Below are positions 22,601 to 34,200 of a DNA stretch of 64,000 nucleotides, in pieces. How positions within the stretch are numbered: position 1 is the first letter of the stretch; every line of letters starts with the position of its first letter. The position numbers and the translations under genes are program-made. The notes under the pieces are model-generated. The model was not told the origin of the DNA, did no database searches, and saw only the letters and a list, made by a program, of their open reading frames with translations. Source of the DNA: Dugong dugon (lineage: Eukaryota > Chordata > Mammalia > Sirenia > Dugongidae); contig CM057475.1 in NCBI GenBank assembly GCA_030035585.1, positions 2,179,501 to 2,243,500 on the forward strand. The letters are read 5' to 3'.

Positions 22601-23023
22601 GGGTGCAGAACTCAAATTCTAGTAAAAAGACCAGACTTAATGGTTTGATTGAGACTAGAGGGACCCTGGAAGACATGGCCCCTAGACTCTCTGTTAGCCC
22701 AAAACTAAAATCATTCCCAAGGCCAACTCTTCAGACAATAATTAGACTGGAGTATGGAACATAAAATGATACTGATGAAGAATGCACTTATCTCAAGTAG
22801 ATACATGAGACTAAATTGGAAGGTTCTGTCCAGAGGTGAGATGAGAAGGCAGAGAGGGTCAGGAGCTGGTTAAATGGACACGGGAAATCCAGGGTGGAAA
22901 GGAGGAGTGTGCTGTCACAGTATAGGGAGAGCAACTAGGGTCACATAACAATGTATTGTATAAAATTTTGTATGAGAGACTAACTTGAATTGTAAACTTT
23001 CACTTAAAGCACAATTAAAAAAA
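19698..23023 (+). mobile_element. 5'-truncated L1 (3.3 kb), ORF2 RT to poly(A)
   Basis: Starts within ORF2 at the FQSTEKDG-like codons. The reverse transcriptase includes [27 protein letters not shown] and the active-site FADDMILY at about 20357-20380. The C-terminal domain runs to ~21995 with CxxxGTLIHCWWEC, the zinc-knuckle-like cysteines of L1 ORF2. The ~1 kb 3' UTR is a distinct type ending TAACTTGAATTGTAAACTTTCACTTAAAGCACAATTAAAA. Several stops and frameshifts split ORF2. A 46 bp tandem duplication lies at ~19768-19850. Confidence 0.9.
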
Positions 23024-23405
23024 AATCAAATGGCATATTGCGTGGGGCAAATCTGCTGCAGAAGACCTCTTTAAAGTCTTAAAAAGCAAGGATGTCACTT
23101 TGATGACTGAGGTGCACCTGAGCCAAACCACGGTTTTTCAATTGCTTCATAAGCATGTGAAAGCTGGACAATGAATAAGGAAGACCAAAGAAGTATTGAC
23201 ACATTTGAACCACGGTGTTAGCGATGACTATTGAATATACCATGGACTGACAGAAGAACGAACAAATCTGTCTTGGAAGAAGTACAGCCAGAAAGCTTCT
23301 TAGAAGCGAGGATGGCGAGACTTCATGTCACTTACTTTGGACATGTTATCAGGAGGGACCAGTCCCTTGAGAAGGACGTCATGCTTGGTAAAGTAGAGGG
23401 CACAC
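23024..23405 (+). mobile_element. RTE ORF2 C-terminal fragment
   Basis: Colinear with 52.05-52.40 kb of the large RTE: GKSAAEDLFKVLKSKDVTL-type codons, then TDRRTNKSVLEEVQPE and FGHVIRRDQSLEKDVMLGKVEG. It may be the continuation of the RTE at 19095-19697, with the 3.3 kb L1 inserted and some sequence lost. Confidence 0.8.
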
Positions 23406-23478
23406 AGCAGTATGTGTATAAATTTTTGTATGAGAAACTAACTTGAACTGTAAACTTTCATTTAAAGCACAATAAAAA
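23406..23478 (+). mobile_element. Very short L1 3' end
   Basis: Only the last ~70 bp of the 22.9 kb-type L1 3' UTR, with AATAAAAAAA. Strongly 5'-truncated. Confidence 0.75.
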
Positions 23479-24185
23479 AATCATCTTTATTCATAGATGG
23501 CATGGTCCTATATATTGAAAATATTAAAGAATTCACAATTAATTAGAGCTAATGAACGAATTCAACAAAGTTGCAGGAAACAAGATCAACGGTCAGAATT
23601 CTGTTGTATTTCCATACACAAGCAATGAACTATCCTAAATCAAATAATAATTTTAAAAAATTTACAGTAGCATAAAAAAATATAAAATATTCAGGAATGG
23701 TTAATGGTGACGGTTGAATAACATGATGAACATAATTGTCACTGAACTCTACATGTGAAGATTGTAAAATGGAAAATGTTTTGTTATCTACATATTTAAC
23801 AAAAGAAAAAATGCAAAAGAAATGCTAAATATTTAGGAATAAATTTAAACAAGAAGGTGCAAGACTTATAATCTGAAAATTACAAAATATGGCTGAAAGA
23901 AAATTTTAAAACCAAATAAATGGAAAGATACATTCATGGATTATTAACAATTAATAGCTAAGATGGGAATACTCCCAAAAAAGGATCTACAGATTCAATG
24001 CAATTCCTATCAAAATACCAATGACCCTTTGCAAAAATGAAAAGGTGATCTTCAAAGTCATATGTAATTGCAAGAAGTACCGAATAGCCAAAACAATCTT
24101 GTAAAAGAAAAACAAAGTCAGAAGACTTACAATTCCCAGTTTCAAAACATACTACCCAGTTACAATAATTAAAACAGTGAGTTAC
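23479..24185 (+). mobile_element. Ancient L1M ORF2 fragment with a small nested L1 tail
   Basis: Reads as old L1 ORF2: a DGMVLYIEN-type segment after the active site, NSVVFPYTSNELS, YLGINLNKKVQDL and [22 protein letters not shown] ~115 bp piece at ~23700-23815, resembling an old L1 3' tail, is set between related TATTCAGGAAT and TATTTAGGAAT flanks. Many breaks. Confidence 0.75.
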
Positions 24186-25564
24186 CAGCATGTTGTTGTT
24201 TCAGGTACCATAGAGACAGTTCCAAAAGTGACCCAGTGTACAACAGAACGAAACACTGCCCGGTCCTTCTCCATCCTCACAATGGTTGCTACATTACAGC
24301 CCATTGTTGCAACCACTGTGTCAATCCACGATGTCTTTCTCCAGAGACTGGTGCTTCCTAATAACCATCCAAAGTACATGAGACAAAGTTTCATCATCCT
24401 TGCTTCCAAGGAGCACTCTGGCTGTACTCCTCCCAAGACAGACTGGCTCTTTCTTCTGGCAGTCAATATTGTTTGCCAACACCGTAATTCCAAGGCATCA
24501 ATGTTTCTTCAGTCTTCCTTATTCATTGTCCAGCTTTCACATGCATATGAGGGGACTGAAAATATCATGGCTTGGGTCAGACACAACTTAGTCCTCAAAG
24601 TGATATCTTTGCTTTTCAGTACTTTAAAGAGATCTTTTGCAGCAAATTTGCCCAGTGCAGTATGTTGATTGATTTCTTGAGTGCTGCTTCCATGGGAGTT
24701 GATTAAGGATCCAAGTAAAATGAAATCCTTGACAACTTCAGTCTTTTCTCCATTTATCACAATGTTATTTATTGGTCCAGTTGTGAGGATTTTTGTTTTC
24801 TTTATGTTGACGTGTAGTCTATACTGAAGGCTGTAGTCTTTAATCTTCATCAGTATGTGTTTCAAGTCCTCTTCTTGTCAGCTAGCAAGGTTGTGTCATC
24901 TGCATATTGCAGGTTGTTAATGAGTCTTCCAACAATCCTGATGCCACATTCTTCTTCATATAGTACAGCTTCTCAGATTACTTGCTCAGCACACAGACTG
25001 AATAAGTATTGTGAAAGGATACAACCCTGACGCATACCTTTCCTGATTTTACACTACACAGTATCCCCTTGTTCTGTTCAAATAACTGCCTCTTGGTCTA
25101 CGTACAGGTTCCTCATGAGCACAATTAAGTGTTCTGGAATTCCCATTCTTCGCAATGTTATCCATGATTTGTCATGATCCACACAGTCGAATGCCTTTGC
25201 ATAGTCAATAAAACACAGGTAAACATCTTTCTGGTGTTCTCTGCTTTCAGCCAAGATCCATCTGACCACAGCAATGATATCCCTTGTTCCACATCCTCTT
25301 CTGAATCCAGAATTTCAGGCAGTTCCCTGTTGATGTACTGCTGCGCCCATTTTTTATTATCTTCATCAAAATTTTACTTTAGTGTAATATTAGTGATATT
25401 GTTGGGTAATTTCCTCATTCTGTTGGATCATCTTTCTTTGGAATGGGTGCAAATATGGATCTCTTCCAGTTGGTTGGCCAGGTAATTGTCTTCCAATTTC
25501 TTGGCCTAGACGAGTGAGCACCTCCAGCCCTGCATTCGTTTGTTGAAACATCTCAATTTGTATT

Positions 25565-25724
25565 CCCTATAGGACAGGGTAGGACTGTCCCACAGGGTTT
25601 CCAAGGAGCGGCTGGTGGATTCAAACTGCTGACCTTTTGGTTAGCAGCAGAAGGCTTAACCACTGTGCCACCAGGGCTCCCTGACAAGGGAATACTTAAC
25701 CACTGTGCAACCAGGGCTCCCTGT
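25565..25724 (-). mobile_element. AfroSINE with duplicated head
   Basis: Short-subtype SINE whose tRNA-like head is present twice: CTTAACCACTGTGCCACCAGG at 25655 onward and a near copy 40 bases later. The RTE text TTGTATTCC | GTCAATTCC is split by it. Confidence 0.8.
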
Positions 25725-26297
25725 CAATTCCTGGAGCCTTGTTTTTTGTCGATGCCTTCAGTGCAGCTTGCACTTCTTTCAGTACCATCGGTTCTTGATC
25801 ATATACTACCTCCTGAAGTGGTTGAACGTCGACCAATTCTTTTTGGTACAGTTACTCCGTGTATTTCTTCCATCTTCTTTTGATGTTTCCTGAGTTGTTA
25901 AATATTTCGCCCATACAATCCTTCAGTATTGCAACTCAAGCCTTGAATTTTTTTCTTCAGTTCCTTCGGCTTGAGAAATGCCAGGCATGTTCCTCTCTTT
26001 TGGTTTTCTAACTCCAAGTCTTCACACATTTCATCATAATATTTTACTCTCCCTTTTTGAGCAGCCCTTTGAAATCTTCTATTCAGCTCTTTTACTTCAT
26101 CATTTCTTCCCTTCTCTTTAGCTAGTCTAAGTTCAAGGACAAGTTTCAGAGTCTCTTCTGACATCCATTTTGGTCTTTTCTTTCCTTCCTGTCTTTCTAG
26201 CCACCTTTTGCTTTCTTCATGTATGATGTCCTTGATGTTATCCCACAACTCATGTGGTCTTTGGTCATTAGTGTTCAATGGGTCAAATCTATTCTTG

Positions 26298-26633
26298 ACC
26301 CCAGACACCCTTTTAACTCAGTAATGAAGTCATTCCTGAGGTTCAACCTTCAGCCAAAGGTCTATAGGGCCAACAATAACACAGGTGAGGGACACGCTTC
26401 ATAGATCAATCATGTATATGAGACTTATGGGCACACAAGCCCAAAAGCAAATACTAGAAGGCAGGAGAGTATAAGAAAACCAGACAAATGGAAACAGGCA
26501 ATCTGGGGTGGAGAAGGGGAGAGCGTTGATACATCACTGGGTTGGCAAGCGATGTCAGAAAACAATTTGTGTATTAACTGTTTAATGAGAAACTAATTTG
26601 CTCTGTAAACATTCACCTAAATCACAATTTTAA
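26298..26633 (+). mobile_element. L1 3' end inserted in RTE
   Basis: Last ~335 bp of an L1 3' UTR like that at 36.94-37.27 kb (CTGGGTTGGCAAGCGATGTCAGAAAACAATTT-type end). The target duplication AAATCTATTCTT flanks it (26286-26297 and ~26634-26646). The flank after the tail is the continuation of the RTE. Confidence 0.85.
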
Positions 26634-26920
26634 AAAAATCTATTCTTCTGATGGTCTCCAAATTCAGGTGGGATATACTCAAGATCATATTTTGGTTCTC
26701 ATGAACTTGTTTTAATTTTCTTCAGGTTCAACTCTGAACTTGCATATGAGCAACTGATGATCTGTTCCGCAGTCATTCCCTGGCCTTGTTCTGACTGATG
26801 ATATTGAGATTTCCATTGTCTTTTTCCACATATGTAGCAGATTCCTGTGTTTACCAACCAGTGAGGTCCTCATGTATAGTTGCCATTTATGTTGTTGAAA
26901 AAAAGGTATTTGTCTCCATA

Positions 26921-27905
26921 GACACATCCAAACTCCTTGAGGGACTGAACTGATGAGCGGAGGGCTGTGGGACTATGGTCTCGGGGAACATCTAGCTCAA
27001 TTGGCATAACAGTCTATAAAGACAGTGTTCTACATTCTACCTTGCTGAGTAGTATCTGGGGTCTTAAAAGCCTGTGAGCGGCCATCTAAGATACTGCACT
27101 GGTCTCATCCCTTTGGGAGCAAGGGAGAATGAAGAGAACAGGATAGAAGGAAAAGATTAGTCTGAAGGACTAATTGTCCACAGCTACCAAGGCCTCCACC
27201 AGACTGAGTCCAGTACAGCTACATGGTGCCTGCCTACCACCACTGACTGCCTCTTACCAGGATCACAACAGAGGGTTCTGGACAGAACTGGAGAAGGATG
27301 TAGAACAAAATTCTAACACAAAAAAAAAGAACAGATTTACTTGCCTGAAAAAGACTGGAGAAACCCTGAGAGTATGGCCCCCAGACACCCTTTTAGCTCA
27401 GAGGTGAAGTCACTTCCAACGTTCACTGTTCAGCCAGGCAGTGGACAGCCCCATAAAACAAAAAAGGGACTAATCAGGCACAGCAGTCCAGAGACAAGGA
27501 CTAGAAGGCACAAGGGGACAGGAAAGCTGGTGATAGGGAATCCAAGGTTGAGTAAGGAAAGTGTTGACATGTAGTGGGGTTGTTAACCATTGTCATAGAG
27601 CAACATGTGTATTAACTGTTTAATGAGAAACTAGTTTGTTCTGCAAACCTTCATTTAAAGTGAGAATAGCAGCACAACTGGAAGAGCATAGTCGATGTCA
27701 CTGAACTGTGCATGAAGAAATTTTTGAAAGTGTATCTTTGGCTATGTATATTTTCACCAAAAAAAAAAAAAAATGTCGAGAAGGGAGAGGGTTGACATGT
27801 TGTGGGGTTGTTGACCAATGTCATAAAACAATATGTGTACTACTATTTAATGAGAAAATATTTGTTCTGTAAACCTTCACCTGAAGTACAATAAAAAAAA
27901 AAGAA
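26921..27905 (+). mobile_element. Young L1 3' UTR, double-ended variant
   Basis: Begins CTCCATAGACACATCCAAACTCC within the L1 3' UTR. It has a first terminal block (27555-27660), the extra module GAATAGCAGCACAACTGGAAG...TATTTTCACC with an A-run (27663-27772), then the second terminal block ending AATAAAAAAAAAA at 27890-27901. The next L1 starts with no gap. Confidence 0.85.
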
Positions 27906-29811
27906 GAGGTTCCGACAAAATGGCACTCTAGGCAGAAACACCATGCCGTCCCTCCACAGCAAAGATCTGAAAAACTAAGCCGAACAGAGAATACAACAAT
28001 CCTGAAACCCTAAAACATCAAATGAAGAGATAAAGAACTCAGCCAAGCACCAAATGGAGTGAGAAAACTGACAGAGAACGGAGAGCGAGGAGAGATTCAT
28101 GCAGAGGTCCCCTACCAGCTAACGCAGCGTGGATCCACCATCTTGGACTCCTATCGGAGACCAGCAAACGGGGGTATGAGAAAGCCTCACAGAGGGTCCA
28201 GAGGGAGACAAAACAACCGGTAATTTGCAGTGTGCGCTTTCCCACCCCTCACCCCTCTTTGCCCCGGCTCGGCCTCCTCAGCTTCCCGAGGCCATGGTCT
28301 CTTGGCCGGGAAGCACTGGCTGCTTGGATTCCACACACGCAAGCGGGCGGCTCTCTGGGTGCCATTTGTTGGCTGTTGGTGTTGCTTTTTTCCACTTCTT
28401 TTGATTTCTTCCTTGCCTCTGGCCATCTCCCCCTCCTTTCACTCAAGTGCCTGGCTCCGTGCGCCATCTTTGCTTCTTCCTGAGGGGCTGCAGAGTGCAG
28501 GCAATTTGTGATATACGCTTTCCCACTCTCTACCCTTCTTCACCCATACTTGGCCCCCTCTGCTTCCCACGGACACAGTCTCTTGTCTAGAAACACCAGC
28601 CCGCATTAGCTGGCTCTGTGAGTGCCATTTGTTGGCTGCTGGGGTTGCTTTTTATTTTTTTCTCCTTCTTTTGATTTCTTGCTTGCCTCTCGCCGCCTCC
28701 CCCTCCTTTTGCTCGAGTGCCTGGCTCCGTGCACCATCTTTGCTTCTTCCTGAGGGGCTGCGGAGCTCCATTCGAGTGTGAAGCTGCTTCCCGGTCTGGG
28801 CTACCGCGCTGGTGGCATCCTGGCGCTTTTATTCATTTATTCATTTTGAATTGTTTGTTTGTTTTCTTTTCTTTTTCTTCAGTTGGAAGCCCTTTCTGGC
28901 CAGGCGGAGCTGCGTGGCAAGGAACTCCCCTTCAGCTTCCACAGACGTACAGAGGGATCCCTGAGGCCATTTCCTTTTTCGTTGGGTTTTTTTTTTTTTT
29001 CTGTTATTTTGGGGGGGGCCTTTCTTGTTCTTTTTTTTTTTTTAATTTTTTTTATTTTCTTTTTCCTCTTTTGCCCTTTGCGTCTTTCTTCATTGCTCAG
29101 TTTCTCGTCCCTCTATATTTTCCTTCTCTTTCTGATCCCTGAATACCAGGCATTGTATACCTCTATGCCTTCTAGCCAGGCTGTACTGCGACACCTGAGA
29201 GTGACTTGCCCAGACCTCATACCTGCACCGGTGGGATCCCTGGGAACTCTGTGGTTCTTTAACCTTTCTGATTTTTATTTCTTTATTCTTTTCTTTTCTT
29301 CCTCTTCTCCTTTCTGTTTCTCTCCATTTCATAGTCCCTCATCTCTCCATTCCAACGGCAAGCTCCCCTAGTATTCTGTTTTGTTTGTTTGTATGTTTTT
29401 GGCTCCTGTTCCTCTCTCCTCTCTCCCATATCCATCTTAGCTCCACACATACCAATCTCCCCGCTGCATCCTGCCTACCTGCACCGTGCACTTGACATCA
29501 CACCACCAAGGAGCACGGGCATGGCCTACTGGAACCTGCCCTGCACTGATTACCGACCCGCTCCGGTGGCTGTAGTAAGTGCCACAAACAACCCATACCA
29601 GTAACTCCTCTTCAGCTAGACCTGCCCTGCTGTACCATATCTGAGTAACCGACTCTGCCAGTTGGAGAAGGAGGTGAAAATTATTGAGCGCACAGATGAG
29701 CAAACAACAAAGAACACACAGTCCGCCTGCTCAGACATAGTCAATTTTTTTTTTTTAAAAGGGACGAAAAAAACAAATCTACAATCAATAAATGAGAAAA
29801 ATAACTACTGA
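27906..29811 (+). promoter_or_regulatory. L1 5' UTR (internal promoter region)
   Basis: Starts GAGGTTCCGACAAAATGGC. The region 28.2-28.85 kb is GC- and CpG-richer than its surroundings and carries two ~281 bp tandem monomers. 28.97-29.10 kb is a long pyrimidine tract with T14 and G8 runs. L1 5' UTRs normally hold the element's own RNA polymerase II promoter; I infer that role here from position. Open frames in this stretch (such as 28859-29371) are by-products of the pyrimidine bias. Confidence 0.8.
28219..28770 (+). repeat. Two tandem ~281 bp 5' UTR monomers
   Basis: Monomer 1 begins at 28219 (GGTAATTTGCAGTGTGCGCT), monomer 2 at 28500 (GGCAATTTGTGATATACGCT). Both contain GTGCCATTTGTTGGCTG, CTCCCCCTCCTTT, AGTGCCTGGCTCCGTGC and CATCTTTGCTTCTTCCTGAGGGGCTG in the same order and spacing. 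Mouse L1 5' UTRs are known to be built from repeated promoter monomers; this looks analogous. Confidence 0.85.
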
Positions 29812-30861
29812 ATGACCCAAAAACAGCAGACACTATCAAAACATTTACAAAAACAGGACAGGATGGTTCAAGTAGGCATCCAAAATAAAACACCAGATAA
29901 CTCTCTTGTGGAAGAAAATGCACTAGAACTACCTGATAGGGAATTCAAATCCCTAATACTCAGAATTCTCCAAGAACTGAGGCAAAAAGCTGACAAACAG
30001 GAGGAAAAAATAGACAAATTCATGGAAAATACAGACAAAAAATCGGAAGAATTCAGGAAGATGATGCAGGAACAAAATGCCAAAATAAATTCACAACTAG
30101 AAATTATACAAAGACAACAATTAGAAATCCAAAAGCTAAACAACAAGCTTTCAGAAATGGATGATGTCATAGAAGGGCTGAGAAGCAGATTTGAAACCGT
30201 GGAAGACAGGATCAGTGGAATTGAAGACAAATACTTGGATAAAACGCTGTTTGAGGAAAACTCAGAAAAAAGAACAAAGAAAAATGAAGAGACCCTGAGA
30301 GTTATGTGGGACACAATGAAAAGCAATAATTTACGAGTGATTCGAATTCCAGAACAGGGGGAGAAAACAGAAAACACAGAGAGGATCATTGAGGAACTGC
30401 TGACAGAAAACTTCCCCAATATCATGAAAGATGAAACGCTGGCCATCCAACAAGCTCAACGAACCCCATATAGAAGAGACCCCAAAAGAAAATCACCAAG
30501 GCATATCATATTCACACTTGCCAAAACCAAAAACAAATGAAGAATCCTGAGAGCAGCTCATGAAAAACAAGAAGTCTCATACAGAGGAGAAACAATAAGA
30601 CTAAGCTCAGATTATTCAGCAGAAACCATGCAGGCAAGAAGGCACTGGGATGACATATATAAAATCTTGAAAGAAAAAAATTGCCAACCAAGAATAATAT
30701 ATCCTGCAAAATTCTCGTTCAGATTTGATGGTTAAATTAGGTCATTTCCAGATGAACAGAAATTAAGGGAATATGTAAAAGTCAAACCAAACTTACAAGA
30801 ATTATTAAAGGGAGTTCTTCAATCTGAGGACAAACAGCTTCAGCTCACAGGCAGAACCTAG
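29812..30861 (+). pseudogene. L1 ORF1 (RNA-binding chaperone), two premature stops
   Basis: ORF1p binds L1 RNA as a coiled-coil trimer in the cytoplasm. From the ATG at 29812 the frame is open for 242 codons to TGA at 30538. The same frame continues to a TAA at 30733 and a TAG at 30859 (349 codons in all). Residues ~50-155 form a long heptad-rich coiled coil (LRQKADKQEEKIDKFMEN..., LEIQKLNNKLSEMDDVIEGL). NNLRVIRIPE marks the RRM-like domain (~174-183). After the first stop, RILRAAHEKQEVSYRGETI and SAETMQARR are the C-terminal domain. The first stop removes most of the C-terminal domain, so the product would not bind RNA properly. Confidence 0.9.
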
Positions 30862-31284
30862 GACGCAGGATCATACCAGCCAGATACCCATCTAGGAAAT
30901 GAACTCTCAAGGATTATCCAAAACCAAAAGTAATACAACACGGCATCAGAGCAATTAATCAGTAAATGACAACAACATCAAAACAATAAAAGAGGAAATA
31001 AACGGCATAGGTACAGAACCTTCTAATGGAGAGGAAGGCAAGGCGATACCAAGTAATGGTAGACAGCTTCAAACTTAGAAAGATAAAGGTGAAATTCATG
31101 GTAACCACAAAGAAAGTTAATGAACATACTGATAAAAAAAAGAGGAAAAACATAAAGTCTCAGCAAAAACAAAACCTACAAAAACAAAAGAAATGAACAC
31201 AAAATCCACAAACAAAAGTAACTCAGCACAAGAGAGTAAGAAGAACAAAGAAAACATCAGCACCACAAAAAAAGGCACTACAAA

Positions 31285-34200
31285 ATGACAGCAACAAACT
31301 CACATCTATCAATAATTACACTGAATGTAAATGGACTCAATGCACCCATAAAGAGACGGAGAGTGACAGAATGGATAAGAAAACAGGATCCATCAATATG
31401 CTGTCTACAGAAGACACACCTTAGAAACAAAGATGTGAATTTATTAAAAGTCAAAGGTTGGAAAAAATATATCAAGCTTACAACTACCTAAAAAGAGCAG
31501 GAGTGGCAATTCTAATTTCAGATAAAATAGACTTTAAAACAAAATCTACCATAAAAGACAAAGAAAGACACTATATAATGATTAAGGCGATGATCCATCA
31601 TGAAGACATAACCATAATAAACAACTACGCTCCCAATGACAGGGCTCCAAAATACATAAAACAAACTCTAACAACACTGAAAAGAGAAATGGACAGTTCC
31701 ACAGTAATAGTAGGAGACTTCAACACACCACTCTCAGTAAAGGACACAACAACTAAGAAGAAGCTCAGCAAAGATACAGAAGACCTAAAGGGCACAATCA
31801 GCCAACTGGACCTCATACACATATATATAACACTGCATCCAACCTCTGCAAAGTACACGTTCTTTTCCAATGCACATGGAAAGTTCTCCAGAATAGACCA
31901 AATCTTAGGCCACAGAGCAATTCTCAACAAGATCCAAAACGTTGAGATAATTCAAAGTATCTTTTCTGACCACAATGCCATCAAAGTAGAAATTAACAAT
32001 AGAAAGAGCAAGGAAAAAAAATCAACTACATGAAAACTGAATAATACCCTGCTTACACATCACTGGGTAATAGAAGAAATCAGAGATGGAATCAAAAAAT
32101 TCCTAGAATCAAATAAGAATGAAAACACATCATACCAAACCCTTTGGGACACGGCAAAGGCAGTCCTCAGAGGCCAATTTATAGCAATAAATGCACATAT
32201 CAAAAAAGAAGAAAGGGACAAAATCAAAACATTAACTACAGAACTCAAACAAATAGAAAAAGAACAGCAAAAAAAGCCCACAACCACCGGAAGAAAGGAA
32301 ATAGTAAAGATCAGAGCAGAAATAAATGAAATAGAGAACAGAAAAACAATACAAAGAATCAACAAAACCAAAAGTTGGTTCTTTGAAAGAATCAACAAAA
32401 TCGACAAACCACTGGCCACACTGACAAAAGAAAAACAGGAGAGGACACAAATAACCCAAATAAGAAATGAAATGGGGGACATTACAACAGACCCAACTGA
32501 AATAAAAACGATTATAACAAAATATTATGAAAAACTATACTCCAACAAATTTGAAAACCTAGAGGAAATGGATAAATTTCTAGAAACACACGGCCTACCC
32601 AAACTACAACAAAGTGATGTTGAAAATCTGAACAGACCCATAACAAGAGATGAGATTGAAAAGGTAATAAAAAAAAACTCCCAACCAAAAAAAGCTCTGG
32701 CTCAGATGGCTTCACTGGAAAATTCTACAAAACATTTAAAGAAGAGCTTGTACCAGTACTACTCAAGCTATTTCAGAGCATAGAAGAGGAAGCAACGCTC
32801 CCAAATTCATTCTATGAAGCCAGCATAACGCTGATACCAAAACCAGGCAAAGACGTCACAAAAGAAGAAAATTACAGACCCATATCTCTCATGAATATAG
32901 ATGCAAAAATTCTGAACAAAATTCTAGCCAATAGACTTCAGCATCATATCAAAAAAATAATACACCACAACCAAGTAGGATTCGTACCAGGTATGCAAGG
33001 ATGGTTCAACATTAGAAAATCAATCAACGTAATCCACCACATAAATAAAAGGAAAGAAAAGAATCACATGATCATCTCAATTGATGCAGAAAAGGCATTT
33101 GACAAAGTCCAACACCCATTGCTGATAAAAACTCTCAATAGAATAGGTATAGAAGGGAAATTTCTCAATATAATTAAGGGCATCTGTGCAAAACCAACAG
33201 CCAACATCATTCTTAATGGAGAGAGGCTGAAAACATTCTTGAGAACAGGAACAAGACAAGGATGCCCTTTCTCACCACTCCTATTTAACATTGGGCTGGA
33301 AGTCCTGGCTACAGCAATAAGGCAAGAAAAAGAAATAAAGGGCATCCAAATTGGTAATGAAGCAAGTTAAACTGTCCTTATTCGCGGATGATATGATACT
33401 ATACATAGAAAACCCAAAAGACTCCATGAGAAAACTACTGGAACTAATAGAAAGATTCAGCAGAGTAGCAGGATACAAGATAAACATACAAAAATCAGCT
33501 AGGTTCCTACGCACCAATAAAGAGAATGATGAAAAGTAAATCAGGAAAACAATACCATTTTCAATAGCCCCTTAAAAAATAAAGTACTTAGGAATAAATC
33601 TAACCATGGATGTAAAAGGCCTATACGAAGAAAACTACAAAATACTACAAGAAACCAAAAAAATCCACATAAACAGGAAAACATACCATCCTCATGGATA
33701 GGTAGACTCAACAGTGTGAAAATGACAATTCTACCCAAAGCAATCTACAAATACAATGCAATCCTGACCCAAATACCAACAACATTCTTTAAAGAGATGG
33801 AAAAACTAATTGTTAACTTTATATGGAAAGGGAAGAAGACCCAGATAAGTAAAGAACTACTGAAGAAGAATAAAGTAGGGGGACTCACACGACCTACTAT
33901 ACAGCTATGGTAGTCAAAACAGCTTGTTACTGGTACAACAATAGATACATTGACCAATGGAACAGAACTGAGAAACCAAATGTAAACCATCCACCTATGG
34001 TCACCTGATCTTCGACAAGGGCCCAAAGTCCATCAAACGGGGAACAGTCTTTTTAACAAATGATGCTGGCAAAGCTGGGTGTCCATTTGCAAAAAAATGA
34101 AACAGGACCCATACCTCTCACCATATACAAAAATTAACTCAAATGGATCAAAGACCTAAATATAAAGCCAAAAACTATAAGAAGAAACAGGATCAATGCT

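Larger units (their letters stand above)
24188..26920 (-). mobile_element. RTE (BovB-like) LINE, ~2.3 kb of RTE split by SINE and L1 insertions
   Basis: On the minus strand, 26920-26650 is the end of the endonuclease. 26308-25898 is an open linker of 136 codons (FDPLNTNDQRPHELWD..., ELNRRFQRAAQKG). RT pieces include FIDYAKAFDCVDHD (25230-25190) and INGEKTEVVKDFILLGS (near 24750). 24490-24188 is the C-terminus and 3' end. It is interrupted by an AfroSINE (25565-25724) and an L1 3' end (26298-26633). It is truncated at 26920 where a young L1 begins. Frame breaks throughout. Confidence 0.88.

Noticed and set aside
24177-24668. 163-codon plus-strand open frame
   Set aside because: Antisense to the RTE C-terminal region.
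28859-29371. 170-codon open frame rich in Phe and Ser
   Set aside because: Arises from the pyrimidine tract of the L1 5' UTR.
29868-30446. 192-codon open frame antisense to L1 ORF1
   Set aside because: A serine/leucine-rich complement of the heptad-rich coiled coil; typical shadow frame.
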